A stretch of DNA of 64,000 nucleotides, from NCBI GenBank assembly GCA_003214235.1, contig QCLW01000001.1:1-64000 (forward strand). Reading direction: 5' to 3'. The notes beneath the pieces are model-generated. The model saw only the letters and a program-made list of their open reading frames with translations, did no database searches and was not told the DNA's origin. Made by a program: the position numbers and the translations under genes. Position 1 is the stretch's first letter. Each line of letters starts with the position of its first letter. This document shows, in pieces, positions 1 through 6,352 of this stretch. The stretch comes from Prochlorococcus sp. AG-418-F16 (GTDB taxonomy: Bacteria; Cyanobacteriota; Cyanobacteriia; PCC-6307; Cyanobiaceae).

Positions 1-54
1 ATTATTTATTTTTAACATCTTCTTACGAAAAATACTTTTGCATCTGAGTTAAAT

Positions 55-225
55 ATGGTCTACAAAATAATTAGAATTGACGGAAAAAATGACAAATTAA
101 CTGCTCAAAGTTTTGATAAGTATTCAGATGCATACGATTTATTAGAGGAATTATATGGTGATATATGTTGTTCAGATGCTGATTATGAAGATATAACCTA
201 TTACGATATTGTGGAAAATAATTAA
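55..225 (+). CDS. small acidic hypothetical protein (56 aa)
   Basis: An ATG-started frame of 56 codons reads as a compact soluble protein beginning MVYKIIRIDG, with a strongly acidic second half (several Asp, Glu and Tyr) and a Cys-Cys pair near residue 38. Codon use matches the neighbours. It ends 10 bases before the next small gene on the same strand, so the two could be co-transcribed. I do not recognise a family and infer no function. It is supported only by ORF quality and packing. Confidence 0.55.
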   Translation: MVYKIIRIDGKNDKLTAQSFDKYSDAYDLLEELYGDICCSDADYEDITYYDIVENN

Positions 226-235
226 AACCCTAACA

Positions 236-445
236 ATGGAGAATAAAAAATGGGCTCCCTCTCAAGAAGAAAATTTGGAAGTAATAACGAGTGTATATGA
301 ATCCATTACAGAAGAGCTTTCAAAACTTCAAAAAAAAACTGGATGTCCCGATTCATTTATTTATAACTTCATTGGGAATATTCAGAATGAATGGCATCCA
401 GAATCTTGCCATTCCATAGTTAGAAATAAAAAAAGGAATAATTAA
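236..445 (+). CDS. small hypothetical protein (69 aa)
   Basis: I chose the ATG at 236 (MENKKWAPSQ) over an earlier in-frame ATG at 209, because the earlier start would overlap the preceding gene. The product is soluble, with an amphipathic helix (ENLEVITSVYESITEEL) and a basic C-terminus. It follows the 55-225 gene after 10 bases. No known domain was recognised; it is one of the micro-genes typical of Prochlorococcus accessory stretches. Confidence 0.5.
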   Translation: MENKKWAPSQEENLEVITSVYESITEELSKLQKKTGCPDSFIYNFIGNIQNEWHPESCHSIVRNKKRNN

Positions 446-541
446 AACTTTTAAATCTTAAAATCAAATATATAAAAATTTGAAGAATTTTTTTTTAAAT
501 ACTAATTCTTGAATATAATTTGAAATTAAAATATTTAAAAT

Positions 542-628
542 ATGATTATTAGAATACTAGGTATAGTACTAATTATTGGTACGATTGCTTATTATGGCTT
601 AGTTTTAACTGGGCAAAGCAACCTTTAG
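542..628 (+). CDS. 28-residue single-pass membrane peptide
   Basis: A 29-codon ATG frame encodes a peptide that is almost entirely one hydrophobic helix (IIRILGIVLIIGTIAYYGL) followed by a short polar tail. Such tiny membrane proteins are common in picocyanobacteria. There is no detectable family. Support is limited to the clean transmembrane pattern in an AT-rich region, so it could be a chance frame. Confidence 0.35.
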   Translation: MIIRILGIVLIIGTIAYYGLVLTGQSNL

Positions 629-654
629 TTTTTTTATAAATTTTTATAATTTTC

Positions 655-867
655 ATGAAATGGCCTCCCACTCTTTGTTGGACAGCACCAAAGACCATAA
701 ATGGTAATAGGCATTTCCAAGTTAAAACTTATGGTGGTAAAAATACAAAAAGATGGGTTGATATTTTTCCTACCAAAAATAAAAAAGATATTAAAAGAAT
801 TTCATGGGCGAAACTAAAATCCGAATGGAATACAGGTTGGTTAAGGCTCCAAAAAGACAAAGATTAA
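655..867 (+). CDS. TIGR02450-type tryptophan-rich small protein
   Basis: This 70-residue basic protein has six Trp, including an N-terminal KWPPTLCWTAP and a C-terminal W-x6-W-x3-GW-x-R-L pattern. That spacing fits the small Trp-rich TIGR02450 family, which is frequent in marine cyanobacteria and proteobacteria and whose function is unknown. The length is normal for the family. The assignment rests on the Trp spacing and the central 'FQVKTYGG' type strand. It stands alone on the plus strand. Confidence 0.6.
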   Translation: MKWPPTLCWTAPKTINGNRHFQVKTYGGKNTKRWVDIFPTKNKKDIKRISWAKLKSEWNTGWLRLQKDKD

Positions 868-965
868 TTTATTTTTGTAAACAAATATTATTAACCATAA
901 AACTGTAAAAAATCATACGTAATACAAAAAAAATATCTTCTAATATCTAAAAAAATCAATTAAAT

Positions 966-1139
966 ATGAAGTCAGAACCGAAGAAAAAACTTCCTAATAA
1001 AAAAGTTATAAGTTCTCCAAAATTTGAGGCTAAAGAGCAATTCACAAAATCTGCATTAGAAAATTTAAAAACAGAAAATGAAAGACTATTTAATTCACTA
1101 AAAAAATCTGGTGAGATTAAAGAATCAAAAAAAAGATAA
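966..1139 (+). CDS. small basic hypothetical protein (57 aa)
   Basis: An ATG frame of 57 codons encodes a highly charged, Lys-rich protein (MKSEPKKKLPNKKVISSPKF) with a probable C-terminal helix rich in Glu, Lys and Leu. There is no membrane segment, Cys or recognised domain. The Lys bias partly reflects the A-rich composition, so confidence is modest. Confidence 0.4.
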   Translation: MKSEPKKKLPNKKVISSPKFEAKEQFTKSALENLKTENERLFNSLKKSGEIKESKKR

Positions 1140-1178
1140 GTTTACGGAATTATAAAAAATTTACTATTATACGTTTTT

Positions 1179-1310
1179 ATGGATCGAGAAATGATTGAAA
1201 AAATTATTATTGCAAATTCTCATTTACCACAACTTATTGGTTTTGTTCTTATGTCAATAGGCTATACAATAGGGTCTAAATTTTATCTTCCCGAAATTAA
1301 ACAAAAATAA
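1179..1310 (+). CDS. 43-residue membrane microprotein
   Basis: An ATG frame encodes one hydrophobic helix (LPQLIGFVLMSIGYTIG) flanked by an N-terminal acidic/basic stretch and a basic tail ending EIKQK, consistent with a single-pass protein with a cytoplasmic C-terminus. It follows the 966-1139 gene by about 40 bases. No family was recognised. Confidence 0.4.
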   Translation: MDREMIEKIIIANSHLPQLIGFVLMSIGYTIGSKFYLPEIKQK

Positions 1311-1669
1311 TTTTAATTAGTTATTAAAGATTTTTAGTTTTAATCAATACTCTTTGAATATATTCTTACAAAAATTATCTTTTCAATAGCCTCTTCATTT
1401 AGAGCTATGTGATTATAAACCAAATTTTTTAATCCTATTAGAGACGCTCCTTCTATAAAGGTGATATATAAACCCTACCTTTAAGTCACTTAATAATTAG
1501 AAATCAAAAAAAAGTAAGAATTCATCCATACTTCTTTAAATATGTTAAATTTGTTAATAATTCTAATTATGATTTACTTTATCTAAAGAGCAGATACAAG
1601 GAATTATTTAAAAAATACAAATTTAGTTTACTCTTTGGCTGATTAATTTATTACAGGTGAAATATAAAA
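1311..1669. other. intergenic stretch without an intact gene
   Basis: These 359 bases between a microprotein and the hli gene hold no complete coding frame that I can support. The only suggestive content is a minus-strand open frame at 1340-1474 (listed separately) and, near the right edge, probable hli promoter and leader sequence. Confidence 0.5.
1340..1474 (-). pseudogene. possible 3' fragment of a decayed gene
   Basis: The minus strand is open for 45 codons and reads like real protein (for example LVYNHIALNEEAIEKI, then RIYSKSID and a stop). It has no usable start codon and is closed by a stop immediately upstream. The balanced amino-acid composition suggests the tail of a former gene. 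It may equally be chance; no family was identified. Confidence 0.2.
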
Positions 1670-1924
1670 ATGGATGCTCTTACTAGTTTTATAATTGTAA
1701 TCATTGCAATTACAATACAATTCTCTTTATACACAATTAAAAGGTTACAGGAACCTTTAGAACCAAATTATTTGATAGACAAAAAATCAAAAAATATTAA
1801 AAACTTTATGGGTAAATATTGGGAAAATGCCGAAATAACCAATGGAAGGTTAGCTATGATTGGTTTATTAGCTTTAATAATAAATTACGGCATTTTTGGA
1901 TGGATAATTCCTGGGTTTATTTAA
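1670..1924 (+). CDS. hli: high-light-inducible protein (Hli, chlorophyll a/b-binding-like)
   Basis: This 84-residue thylakoid protein carries the Hli signature ENAEITNGRLAMIG, matching the ExxNGRxAMxG pigment-binding motif of the one-helix Lhc-like family, within a C-terminal transmembrane helix. Hli proteins bind chlorophyll and carotenoid and protect photosystem assembly intermediates under stress. A second hydrophobic helix at residues 6-22 makes it longer than the shortest Hlips. It is monocistronic, preceded by about 350 bases without a gene. High-light, cold or nutrient-stress induction is typical of the family but is not shown here. Confidence 0.88.
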   Translation: MDALTSFIIVIIAITIQFSLYTIKRLQEPLEPNYLIDKKSKNIKNFMGKYWENAEITNGRLAMIGLLALIINYGIFGWIIPGFI

Positions 1925-2024
1925 AAAATAAATATATTTATATTTATGGAAAATTAAATCTCTCGCTCAACAAAACAAAACTCTCCTTTTAAAAAAAAAT
2001 TTTTTATTATAAATAATAAATCTT

Positions 2025-2222
2025 TTGAGTAATTCTGATTTCGATAAAAATGGATTAGACAGCTTTGGTATACATTGGCTGCAATATGCTGCTTTTGCTT
2101 TTGCTTGTTTTGCTATATTTACGACTTGGGCATTTTTTTATGATGAAAAATTCCATAATTTCATAATGAATATCATCAGGATTATTAACTGCAGTGGATT
2201 TAACTGTAACGGCGCTTTTTAA
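2025..2222 (+). CDS. small membrane protein (65 aa), TTG start
   Basis: The frame starts at TTG (2025) and contains one aromatic-rich transmembrane helix (LQYAAFAFACFAIFTTWAFF) after an acidic N-terminus, then a tail with two Cys. There is no ATG in frame upstream before a stop. It is followed after 6 bases by the next small gene, suggesting a pair. No family was recognised. Confidence 0.45.
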   Translation: MSNSDFDKNGLDSFGIHWLQYAAFAFACFAIFTTWAFFYDEKFHNFIMNIIRIINCSGFNCNGAF

Positions 2223-2228
2223 AATTCT

Positions 2229-2411
2229 ATGGCTAATCCAGATCAAAAAACAATATCTATTGATAATGCCTATAAGGAAATAAAAAATATATGCATAAAC
2301 CTTCAAATAGATACTTGTGCTTCGAATTTAGAAGTTAAAAGCTTATTAAAGCTAATCATAAATGAATGGGAAGAAAAGAAAGAACGAAAAACTGGTTTTG
2401 GATTCAGGTAA
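2229..2411 (+). CDS. small hypothetical protein (60 aa)
   Basis: An ATG-started soluble protein (MANPDQKTIS) with amphipathic helices, two Cys (ICINLQIDTCAS) and a charged C-terminus ending TGFGFR. It starts 6 bases after the preceding membrane microprotein and is probably co-expressed with it. An alternative overlapping frame (2366-2569) is judged spurious. Function unknown. Confidence 0.45.
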   Translation: MANPDQKTISIDNAYKEIKNICINLQIDTCASNLEVKSLLKLIINEWEEKKERKTGFGFR

Positions 2412-2531
2412 ATAAAATTCAAGAACTCCTCAGAAATCCTTGCAAAGTCTCATTTCTTAGAAAGAATAATATATTTTTCTTTAAAGATTTAATATTCATA
2501 CTTTCAAAGTTTTTTTTGAAAAAATTACAAA

Positions 2532-2561
2532 GGAATGAATCTCAAATAAGAGAGACATTCC
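2532..2561. other. stem-loop after the 2.2-kb small genes
   Basis: GGAATG and CATTCC arms enclose a second TCTC/GAGA stem with a six-base loop. It lacks a clear T-run on either side, so it may be an RNA-stabilising 3' hairpin rather than an intrinsic terminator. Confidence 0.35.
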
Positions 2562-2798
2562 ATACTTAGCATTAGTTTTATTTAGATTTAAATTTTATAA
2601 TTTAACTCCTCTGGTGGACTATCAATCATTAGATCCCTCCTATTCAACAAATTAAACTTAGGACTTACTAATACATAAAGTAAATCAGTAAAAATGCTGA
2701 TTTTATTATTTATCAAAAATCCAAATTTTTAGTTATTGATATTAAATAAAGAAGATATTGGTGATTGGAAAAATTATTTTTAACTAATTTATTGCTTC

Positions 2799-2900
2799 CT
2801 AAAAAGTTTGAATTAATGAAGCCAATTCTGGTGCATCCAACAAAAGTGCAAAAAAAGTAAGTACAACTAATAGAAATATTGAAAAGTAAAATTGAATCAT
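2799..2900 (-). CDS. 33-residue single-pass membrane peptide
   Basis: A minus-strand ATG frame begins MIQFYFSIFLLVVLTFF, a clean hydrophobic helix, and ends in a short acidic amphipathic tail (DAPELASLIQTF). The layout resembles the small photosynthetic-membrane subunits of cyanobacteria, but it matches none that I recognise (not PetM, PsaJ or PsbN). It lies in an otherwise empty 440-base gap. Confidence 0.4.
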   Translation of the reverse strand: MIQFYFSIFLLVVLTFFALLLDAPELASLIQTF

Positions 2901-3010
2901 AATTATAAAAATACTTGAAAAGATTTTTTGAAGTTGTATAAAATAATGCTTTGTTTACATAATTAAATATCTCTACCTAGAAAAATATAATTGAAGAATA
3001 ATTACGCAGC

Positions 3011-3235
3011 TTAACGAGAAAATATAGTCCTATTTTTTTGCCAATACTCACAACCTTTAAGTAAATGATCACCCTGTGGTATAAGTTTTTCGTATCTTGG
3101 ACAGATCAAGACAGTAGCAAAAGTTTCTGTAGTGCTGTAGCGAAAGTGATTGCAAGTAATACAAATCTTTGTACGTTTTCGTTTTAGGATAGATTCTTTT
3201 ATGTATTCCCATTTTGACGGATTTAACTTAATCAT
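3011..3235 (-). CDS. Cys-rich small protein (possible zinc-binding)
   Basis: A 74-residue protein with four ordered Cys: a CxxC (ICITCNHF) followed about 20 residues later by a single Cys in LICPRYE and another in LKGCEYW. That layout could bind zinc or an Fe-S cluster. The N-terminus is basic. It starts 2 bases after the end of the DUF1651 gene upstream, so the two form one minus-strand transcription unit driven by the promoter at 3552-3580. No established family name is claimed. Confidence 0.55.
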   Translation of the reverse strand: MIKLNPSKWEYIKESILKRKRTKICITCNHFRYSTTETFATVLICPRYEKLIPQGDHLLKGCEYWQKNRTIFSR

Positions 3236-3237
3236 GA

Positions 3238-3528
3238 TTACTGGAATTTATTAGTAACAATTTGCCAACCTCCTGAAATTAATTCATTCCATGTTTCATA
3301 AGCACACTCAATAGAATGAAGTCTTGAATTTTTGAGCTGGGCTGGTTCACCTAATTCATTTGAATAGAAAAGGTGAGTATATACTTTTAAGTTATTAGAT
3401 ACAGATTTCTTATAACTTTCAAAAAAAATCAATAAACCACTTTTTTGGTTAAACAACCAGCCAGTTGGGGGGTCAATAAGGCTGCTACGATAAAAATAAG
3501 TCCGAACATTAGCGACTCCTGGTGACAT
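3238..3528 (-). CDS. DUF1651 family protein, paralogue A
   Basis: This 96-residue protein contains the 'PPTGWLF...GLLIFFESYKK' core typical of DUF1651, a family of unknown function nearly confined to Prochlorococcus and marine Synechococcus. It is clearly paralogous to the gene at 5689-5988: both start with an 'ANV.T' segment, share GWL, a YTHLFY/FAHTYY strand, an LGEP/FGEP turn and a C-terminal 'W...GW' motif. It is preceded by a consensus-like promoter also shared with that paralogue and is followed immediately by the Cys-rich gene. Confidence 0.7.
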   Translation of the reverse strand: MSPGVANVRTYFYRSSLIDPPTGWLFNQKSGLLIFFESYKKSVSNNLKVYTHLFYSNELGEPAQLKNSRLHSIECAYETWNELISGGWQIVTNKFQ

Positions 3529-3551
3529 TTAGATAATACGCTTGTACTATT

Positions 3552-3580
3552 AATATAAATGTACTACTTATTAACGTCAA
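3552..3580 (-). promoter_or_regulatory. sigma-70-type promoter of DUF1651-A
   Basis: On the minus strand a TTGACG -35 element is followed after 17 bases by a TATATT -10 element. Transcription would start about 17 bases before the ATG at 3528. The whole block, including the downstream 'AATAGTACA' segment, is nearly duplicated ahead of the second DUF1651 gene. Confidence 0.6.
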
Positions 3581-3718
3581 GTGTCCTTCTTAGGAATTAT
3601 TTAATTACAAAAATTATTTTCAGAAATAAACAGCTTAAACTTCTTATTTGGTAATAGTGTATACAAGTAAGTCCTCCAAATGGCAAATATGATTATGTAG
3701 AAAGTCAAAAAAAATAAA

Positions 3719-3946
3719 ATGTATAGAAATCCCTTCTATTTAGGTTGGAATAAAGGTTGGTCTTTTCTATTTTTTTTAGAGGGTGGCATACCAAAAATTG
3801 AAGCAAAAGGTTTTGGTATATCTATTACATCAAAAATAAAAAAAGGAGAATCACCCTCAGAAACTGCAGATAGATTAGTCTCTAAAGAACAAAGGATTAG
3901 AAAATCAAGATATTATTCTTGGATTAGATCCATAAATGAAAAATAA
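3719..3946 (+). CDS. hypothetical protein (75 aa)
   Basis: An ATG-started basic protein (MYRNPFYLGWNKGWSFLFFL) with an aromatic N-terminal half and a Lys/Arg-rich helical C-terminus. It has no Cys and no clear membrane helix, although residues 10-22 are hydrophobic. No known domain was recognised. It stands alone between the divergent DUF1651 promoter and the next plus-strand gene. Confidence 0.45.
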   Translation: MYRNPFYLGWNKGWSFLFFLEGGIPKIEAKGFGISITSKIKKGESPSETADRLVSKEQRIRKSRYYSWIRSINEK

Positions 3947-4024
3947 TAAATTAAGCAGCCTTTTCATAATTAAAGTTTTATGTTGACAGTGGATTTAAAA
4001 TAGAAGTTAGTAATTTAATTTATC

Positions 4025-4282
4025 GTGTCTAATAAATTTTATGAATGGTGGAAAAACCATAGAAAAGTTTTAACCTACGGAGCTTTTATAGTCTTATTCA
4101 GTTATTATTTATCTCCTGTTGTCAAAGAAGCGAAATATAAAAACCAATGCATTAAGCACTCTACTAAGGGAGCATTAACTAAATTTAATAAAGACGATAT
4201 AGGAGCAACCTTATTAGAAGAAACAGGTTTGAACATTGATGAATTAGCGAAGATTGAAGGTTATAAGAATTGCATTAATTAA
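4025..4282 (+). CDS. single-pass small protein with two Cys (85 aa)
   Basis: GTG start (MSNKFYEWWKNH). A basic N-terminus precedes one transmembrane helix (VLTYGAFIVLFSYYLSP). The mature part is hydrophilic with Cys in 'KNQCIKHS' and 'GYKNCIN'. It shares its architecture (helix, 'V/LKE', then two Cys in a short soluble domain) with the small genes at 51820-52086, 55129-55359 and 55356-55622, which may be distant relatives. It heads a run of plus-strand small genes leading into the ligase-like gene. Confidence 0.5.
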   Translation: MSNKFYEWWKNHRKVLTYGAFIVLFSYYLSPVVKEAKYKNQCIKHSTKGALTKFNKDDIGATLLEETGLNIDELAKIEGYKNCIN

Positions 4283-4313
4283 AAAGTTTTAAAAAATCAC
4301 ACTGAGTTTTTAA

Positions 4314-4511
4314 ATGATTAAGGGTGTTTTTAAACTAATCTTATTAATATTTTTACTTGGATTTATATCAATAAGCCCAAAAACAAGATATGTGTTTGGC
4401 ATATCTCTAAAACAAATTTCTTCGTTTCTTTTATGGACTGTTAAATATGAAGATAAGGAAAAATGGATTATAGATAAACCAAGTTGGATTCCTAGCCAAA
4501 AACTTAATTAA
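4314..4511 (+). CDS. small membrane-anchored protein (65 aa)
   Basis: The ATG start is followed by a strong hydrophobic helix (GVFKLILLIFLLGFISI) and then a Lys- and Trp-containing soluble tail ending PSWIPSQKLN. It lies 31 bases after the preceding gene and 10 bases before the ligase-like gene, so co-transcription is likely. Function unknown. Confidence 0.5.
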   Translation: MIKGVFKLILLIFLLGFISISPKTRYVFGISLKQISSFLLWTVKYEDKEKWIIDKPSWIPSQKLN

Positions 4512-4521
4512 TCGTATTAAA

Positions 4522-5271
4522 ATGAAGACTTATTTAGAAGAACGAATTGAATGGTATGACGATAATTATAGAAATGGTAATGCTTTAATTTCTGATAAGC
4601 AGTTCGATCAACTTGAAAAGAATTTATTAAGAACAAACCCTAATTGTGATTACTTTAAAAAGAAAAATAAACTAGTTTTACCTTCATTAGAAAAGGATTC
4701 AATAGATGAATTTTTGAAAGGATTATTAACAGGTACCAGATTAATAATTGAGCCTAAAATTGATGGTTGTGCTGTTGCTTTGCAATATAGGAGTGGAATC
4801 TTGGAGAAGGCAATTTCAAGAAAAGGTTCAGACGTAACAAGTAAAATTATAAAAGTTCAAGATATTCCCAATCATCTCCCTATTCGAGGAGTTCTTCAAG
4901 TTAGAGGGGAACTATATGCACCCAACCAAACCCCAAATATCTCCCAAAGAATCGCTTCTGGATTTCTCAGAGCTAAAGAAGGATTTCCTGAAAGTCTCTG
5001 CTTTTGCGCATATCAAATAATTAATTCAACACTTAACCAATATGAGTCCAAAAAGAGTCTTTCTAAGCTAGGTTTCACGATCCCTCAGGATATTTCATGC
5101 AACTTTACGAGCCAAGTTAAAGTATTTAGAAAACAATGGCTAGAAGGGAAGCTTTTTAGGAAATATCCTACTGATGGAATAGTAGTAAAGATCAATTCCA
5201 GAAAATTACAATTAATTAGAGAAAAATCAAATTTAGATTATCCTTATTGGCAGGTAGCAATAAAAAGTTAA
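4522..5271 (+). CDS. NAD-dependent DNA ligase-like protein, adenylation module only
   Basis: This 249-residue protein matches the N-terminal part of bacterial LigA. A domain-Ia-like segment (YDDNYRNGNALISDKQFDQL) is followed by nucleotidyltransferase motif I (EPKIDG, with the Lys that would carry AMP), a motif III RGELY, motif IV DGIVVKIN and motif V 'WQVAIK', where the protein stops. LigA is normally about 650-700 residues; the OB-fold, zinc finger, HhH and BRCT domains are absent. All adenylation motifs look intact, so it may still form enzyme-AMP, but nick sealing without an OB-fold is doubtful. The full-length ligase is presumably elsewhere. The stop overlaps the next ATG. Confidence 0.8.
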   Translation: MKTYLEERIEWYDDNYRNGNALISDKQFDQLEKNLLRTNPNCDYFKKKNKLVLPSLEKDSIDEFLKGLLTGTRLIIEPKIDGCAVALQYRSGILEKAISRKGSDVTSKIIKVQDIPNHLPIRGVLQVRGELYAPNQTPNISQRIASGFLRAKEGFPESLCFCAYQIINSTLNQYESKKSLSKLGFTIPQDISCNFTSQVKVFRKQWLEGKLFRKYPTDGIVVKINSRKLQLIREKSNLDYPYWQVAIKS

Positions 5272-5384
5272 TGGAATTAATACACCAGATTTTTCCTACT
5301 TGGCATATTTACTTGGACATGTTTTTGGTTGGTTTTGGAACTTACGGTTTTCTAAGAATTAAGAAAAGAATAAAAACCAAATAA
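5271..5384 (+). CDS. 37-residue membrane peptide coupled to the ligase-like gene
   Basis: The ATG overlaps the ligase-like stop codon (TAATG), a classic translational-coupling arrangement. The peptide (MELIHQIFPTWHIYLDMFLV) has one weak transmembrane helix and a strongly basic tail (RIKKRIKTK). The coupling is the main reason to believe it. No family recognised. Confidence 0.4.
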   Translation: MELIHQIFPTWHIYLDMFLVGFGTYGFLRIKKRIKTK

Positions 5385-5409
5385 ATAATTCATAAATAAA
5401 GTTTATAAA

Positions 5410-5562
5410 TCATCCATATTCCTTAAGCATGGATTTAAGTTGTTCGCTATCTAATTGTTCGAGATAATTTCTCATTGCCAACCAAGATCTTCTACTTTCT
5501 AACTTTCCACTTTGTTTAAATAAATTTGCGGAAACTTGATCTATCAATTCTTTATGAGTCAT
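5410..5562 (-). CDS. small helical hypothetical protein (50 aa)
   Basis: I start this at the ATG giving MTHKELIDQVSANLF; earlier in-frame ATGs at 5577 and 5598 lie deeper inside the upstream micro-gene. It is a helical, soluble protein ending LKSMLKEYG. Its start lies 11 bases inside the preceding micro-gene, and it is the last member of the DUF1651-B minus-strand operon. Confidence 0.5.
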   Translation of the reverse strand: MTHKELIDQVSANLFKQSGKLESRRSWLAMRNYLEQLDSEQLKSMLKEYG

Positions 5563-5692
5563 ATTTATATTCTTCATCAAGTTCAATGACAACACCATTA
5601 AAAAATTCTGCTAATAATTTTGATGGGTCTTGGACAGATACCTTTCTATCCACTTTTAATAGTTTTTTTTTGATTGGATTTAAGTTAGTCAT
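5552..5692 (-). CDS. 46-residue micro-protein translationally coupled to DUF1651-B
   Basis: A minus-strand ATG at 5692 overlaps the DUF1651-B stop as ATGA, and the frame (MTNLNPIKKKLL ... FFNGVVIELDEEYKYDS) runs 46 codons into the start of the next gene. The overlaps on both sides make a tightly coupled three-gene cistron. It has a basic N-terminal and an acidic C-terminal half. No family recognised. Confidence 0.5.
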   Translation of the reverse strand: MTNLNPIKKKLLKVDRKVSVQDPSKLLAEFFNGVVIELDEEYKYDS

Positions 5693-5988
5693 ACTGATTC
5701 AGGTAATTCAAGTTCTTCAAAAGTCCAACCTTCTAATTGAAGGTCATGCCATTTATCCCAGGCATTATCCAAATACATTTGAGTTGATGATTTAATTGCC
5801 ATTGGCTCACCAAAATCATTTACATAATATGTATGAGCAAAAATTCTCATACTTTTTCTTGGAGATTTTTTATTCCGTGTAAATAAAATTAATCTGTTGC
5901 GGCCTGGGCTAAGCAACCAACCACTTGGGGACTCATTACGATAACCGTAAGAAAAATTAGTCCAAACATTAGCTCCTCCTAAAGTCAT
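5689..5988 (-). CDS. DUF1651 family protein, paralogue B
   Basis: A 99-residue relative of the gene at 3238-3528, with the same order of motifs: an N-terminal 'GGANVWTNF', the 'SPSGWLLSPGRNRLILF' DUF1651 core, FAHTYY, FGEPMAIKS, and a 'W..LQLEGW' C-terminus. DUF1651 function is unknown. It is the first gene of a minus-strand operon with two overlapping micro-genes. A promoter nearly identical to that of paralogue A lies just upstream, so both are probably regulated alike. Confidence 0.7.
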   Translation of the reverse strand: MTLGGANVWTNFSYGYRNESPSGWLLSPGRNRLILFTRNKKSPRKSMRIFAHTYYVNDFGEPMAIKSSTQMYLDNAWDKWHDLQLEGWTFEELELPESV

Positions 5989-6013
5989 TACTTAATAATA
6001 CATGTGTACTATT

Positions 6014-6043
6014 ACTATAAATGCATTTGAAATTGATCGTCAA
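6014..6043 (-). promoter_or_regulatory. sigma-70-type promoter of DUF1651-B
   Basis: Minus-strand TTGACG (-35), 18-base spacer, TATAGT (-10). It matches the DUF1651-A promoter in both boxes and in the following 'AATAGTACA' segment. Confidence 0.6.
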
Positions 6044-6100
6044 GTATTTTGCAACCAAATTATTTACACTCATAAAGTATAAAAACACCTAAGCTAATTC

Positions 6101-6154
6101 CTAAAAAATAAAATACCTACCAAAAGCCTGTAATAACAAGCGATTTGATAGGTA
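6101..6154 (-). terminator. intrinsic terminator of the 6S RNA / purK unit
   Basis: On the minus strand TACCTATCAAA pairs with TTTTGGTAGGTA around a loop of about 20 bases and is followed by a T-rich run (TTTTATTTTTT). It lies at the 3' edge of the 6S RNA and ends the purK-side transcript. Confidence 0.55.
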
Positions 6155-6325
6155 ACACCGGATCCCCGTCAGTTCTCTGCTGCATCGACCTGGAAATACC
6201 AGAAGAGGATTCAAAGTGGGCTTTCGTTTCCGATTACAAGATCGGTTTACTACCGCTTCACGACAGTCTCCTCATGTCGAAAGAGAGTCAGATCAGAGCA
6301 CATAAAGAAGAACTTAACCAAAGAT
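6140..6325 (-). ncRNA. ssrS: 6S RNA (cyanobacterial 6Sa/Yfr7)
   Basis: A GC-richer block of about 185 bases stands out from its AT-rich surroundings. On the minus strand the two ends pair (TTTGGT with ATCAAA). Inner arms also pair (ATCTGACTCTC side with GAGAACTGA and GATC), giving the long interrupted rod expected of 6S RNA, which mimics an open promoter and sequesters RNA polymerase. A -10-like TAAAAT lies just upstream, 20 bases past the purK stop. Known cyanobacterial 6S genes sit next to purK, which matches this position. The ends are approximate. A covariance-model search would settle it. A coding reading on the opposite strand was rejected. Confidence 0.65.
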
Positions 6326-6352
6326 CCAGCATTTTAACTCTAACTTATTTTT

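Noticed and set aside
2366-2569. 67-codon frame overlapping the 2229-2411 gene
   Set aside because: Heavily overlapping in another frame, Lys/Phe homopolymer-driven composition, and its end includes the stem-loop at 2532-2561.
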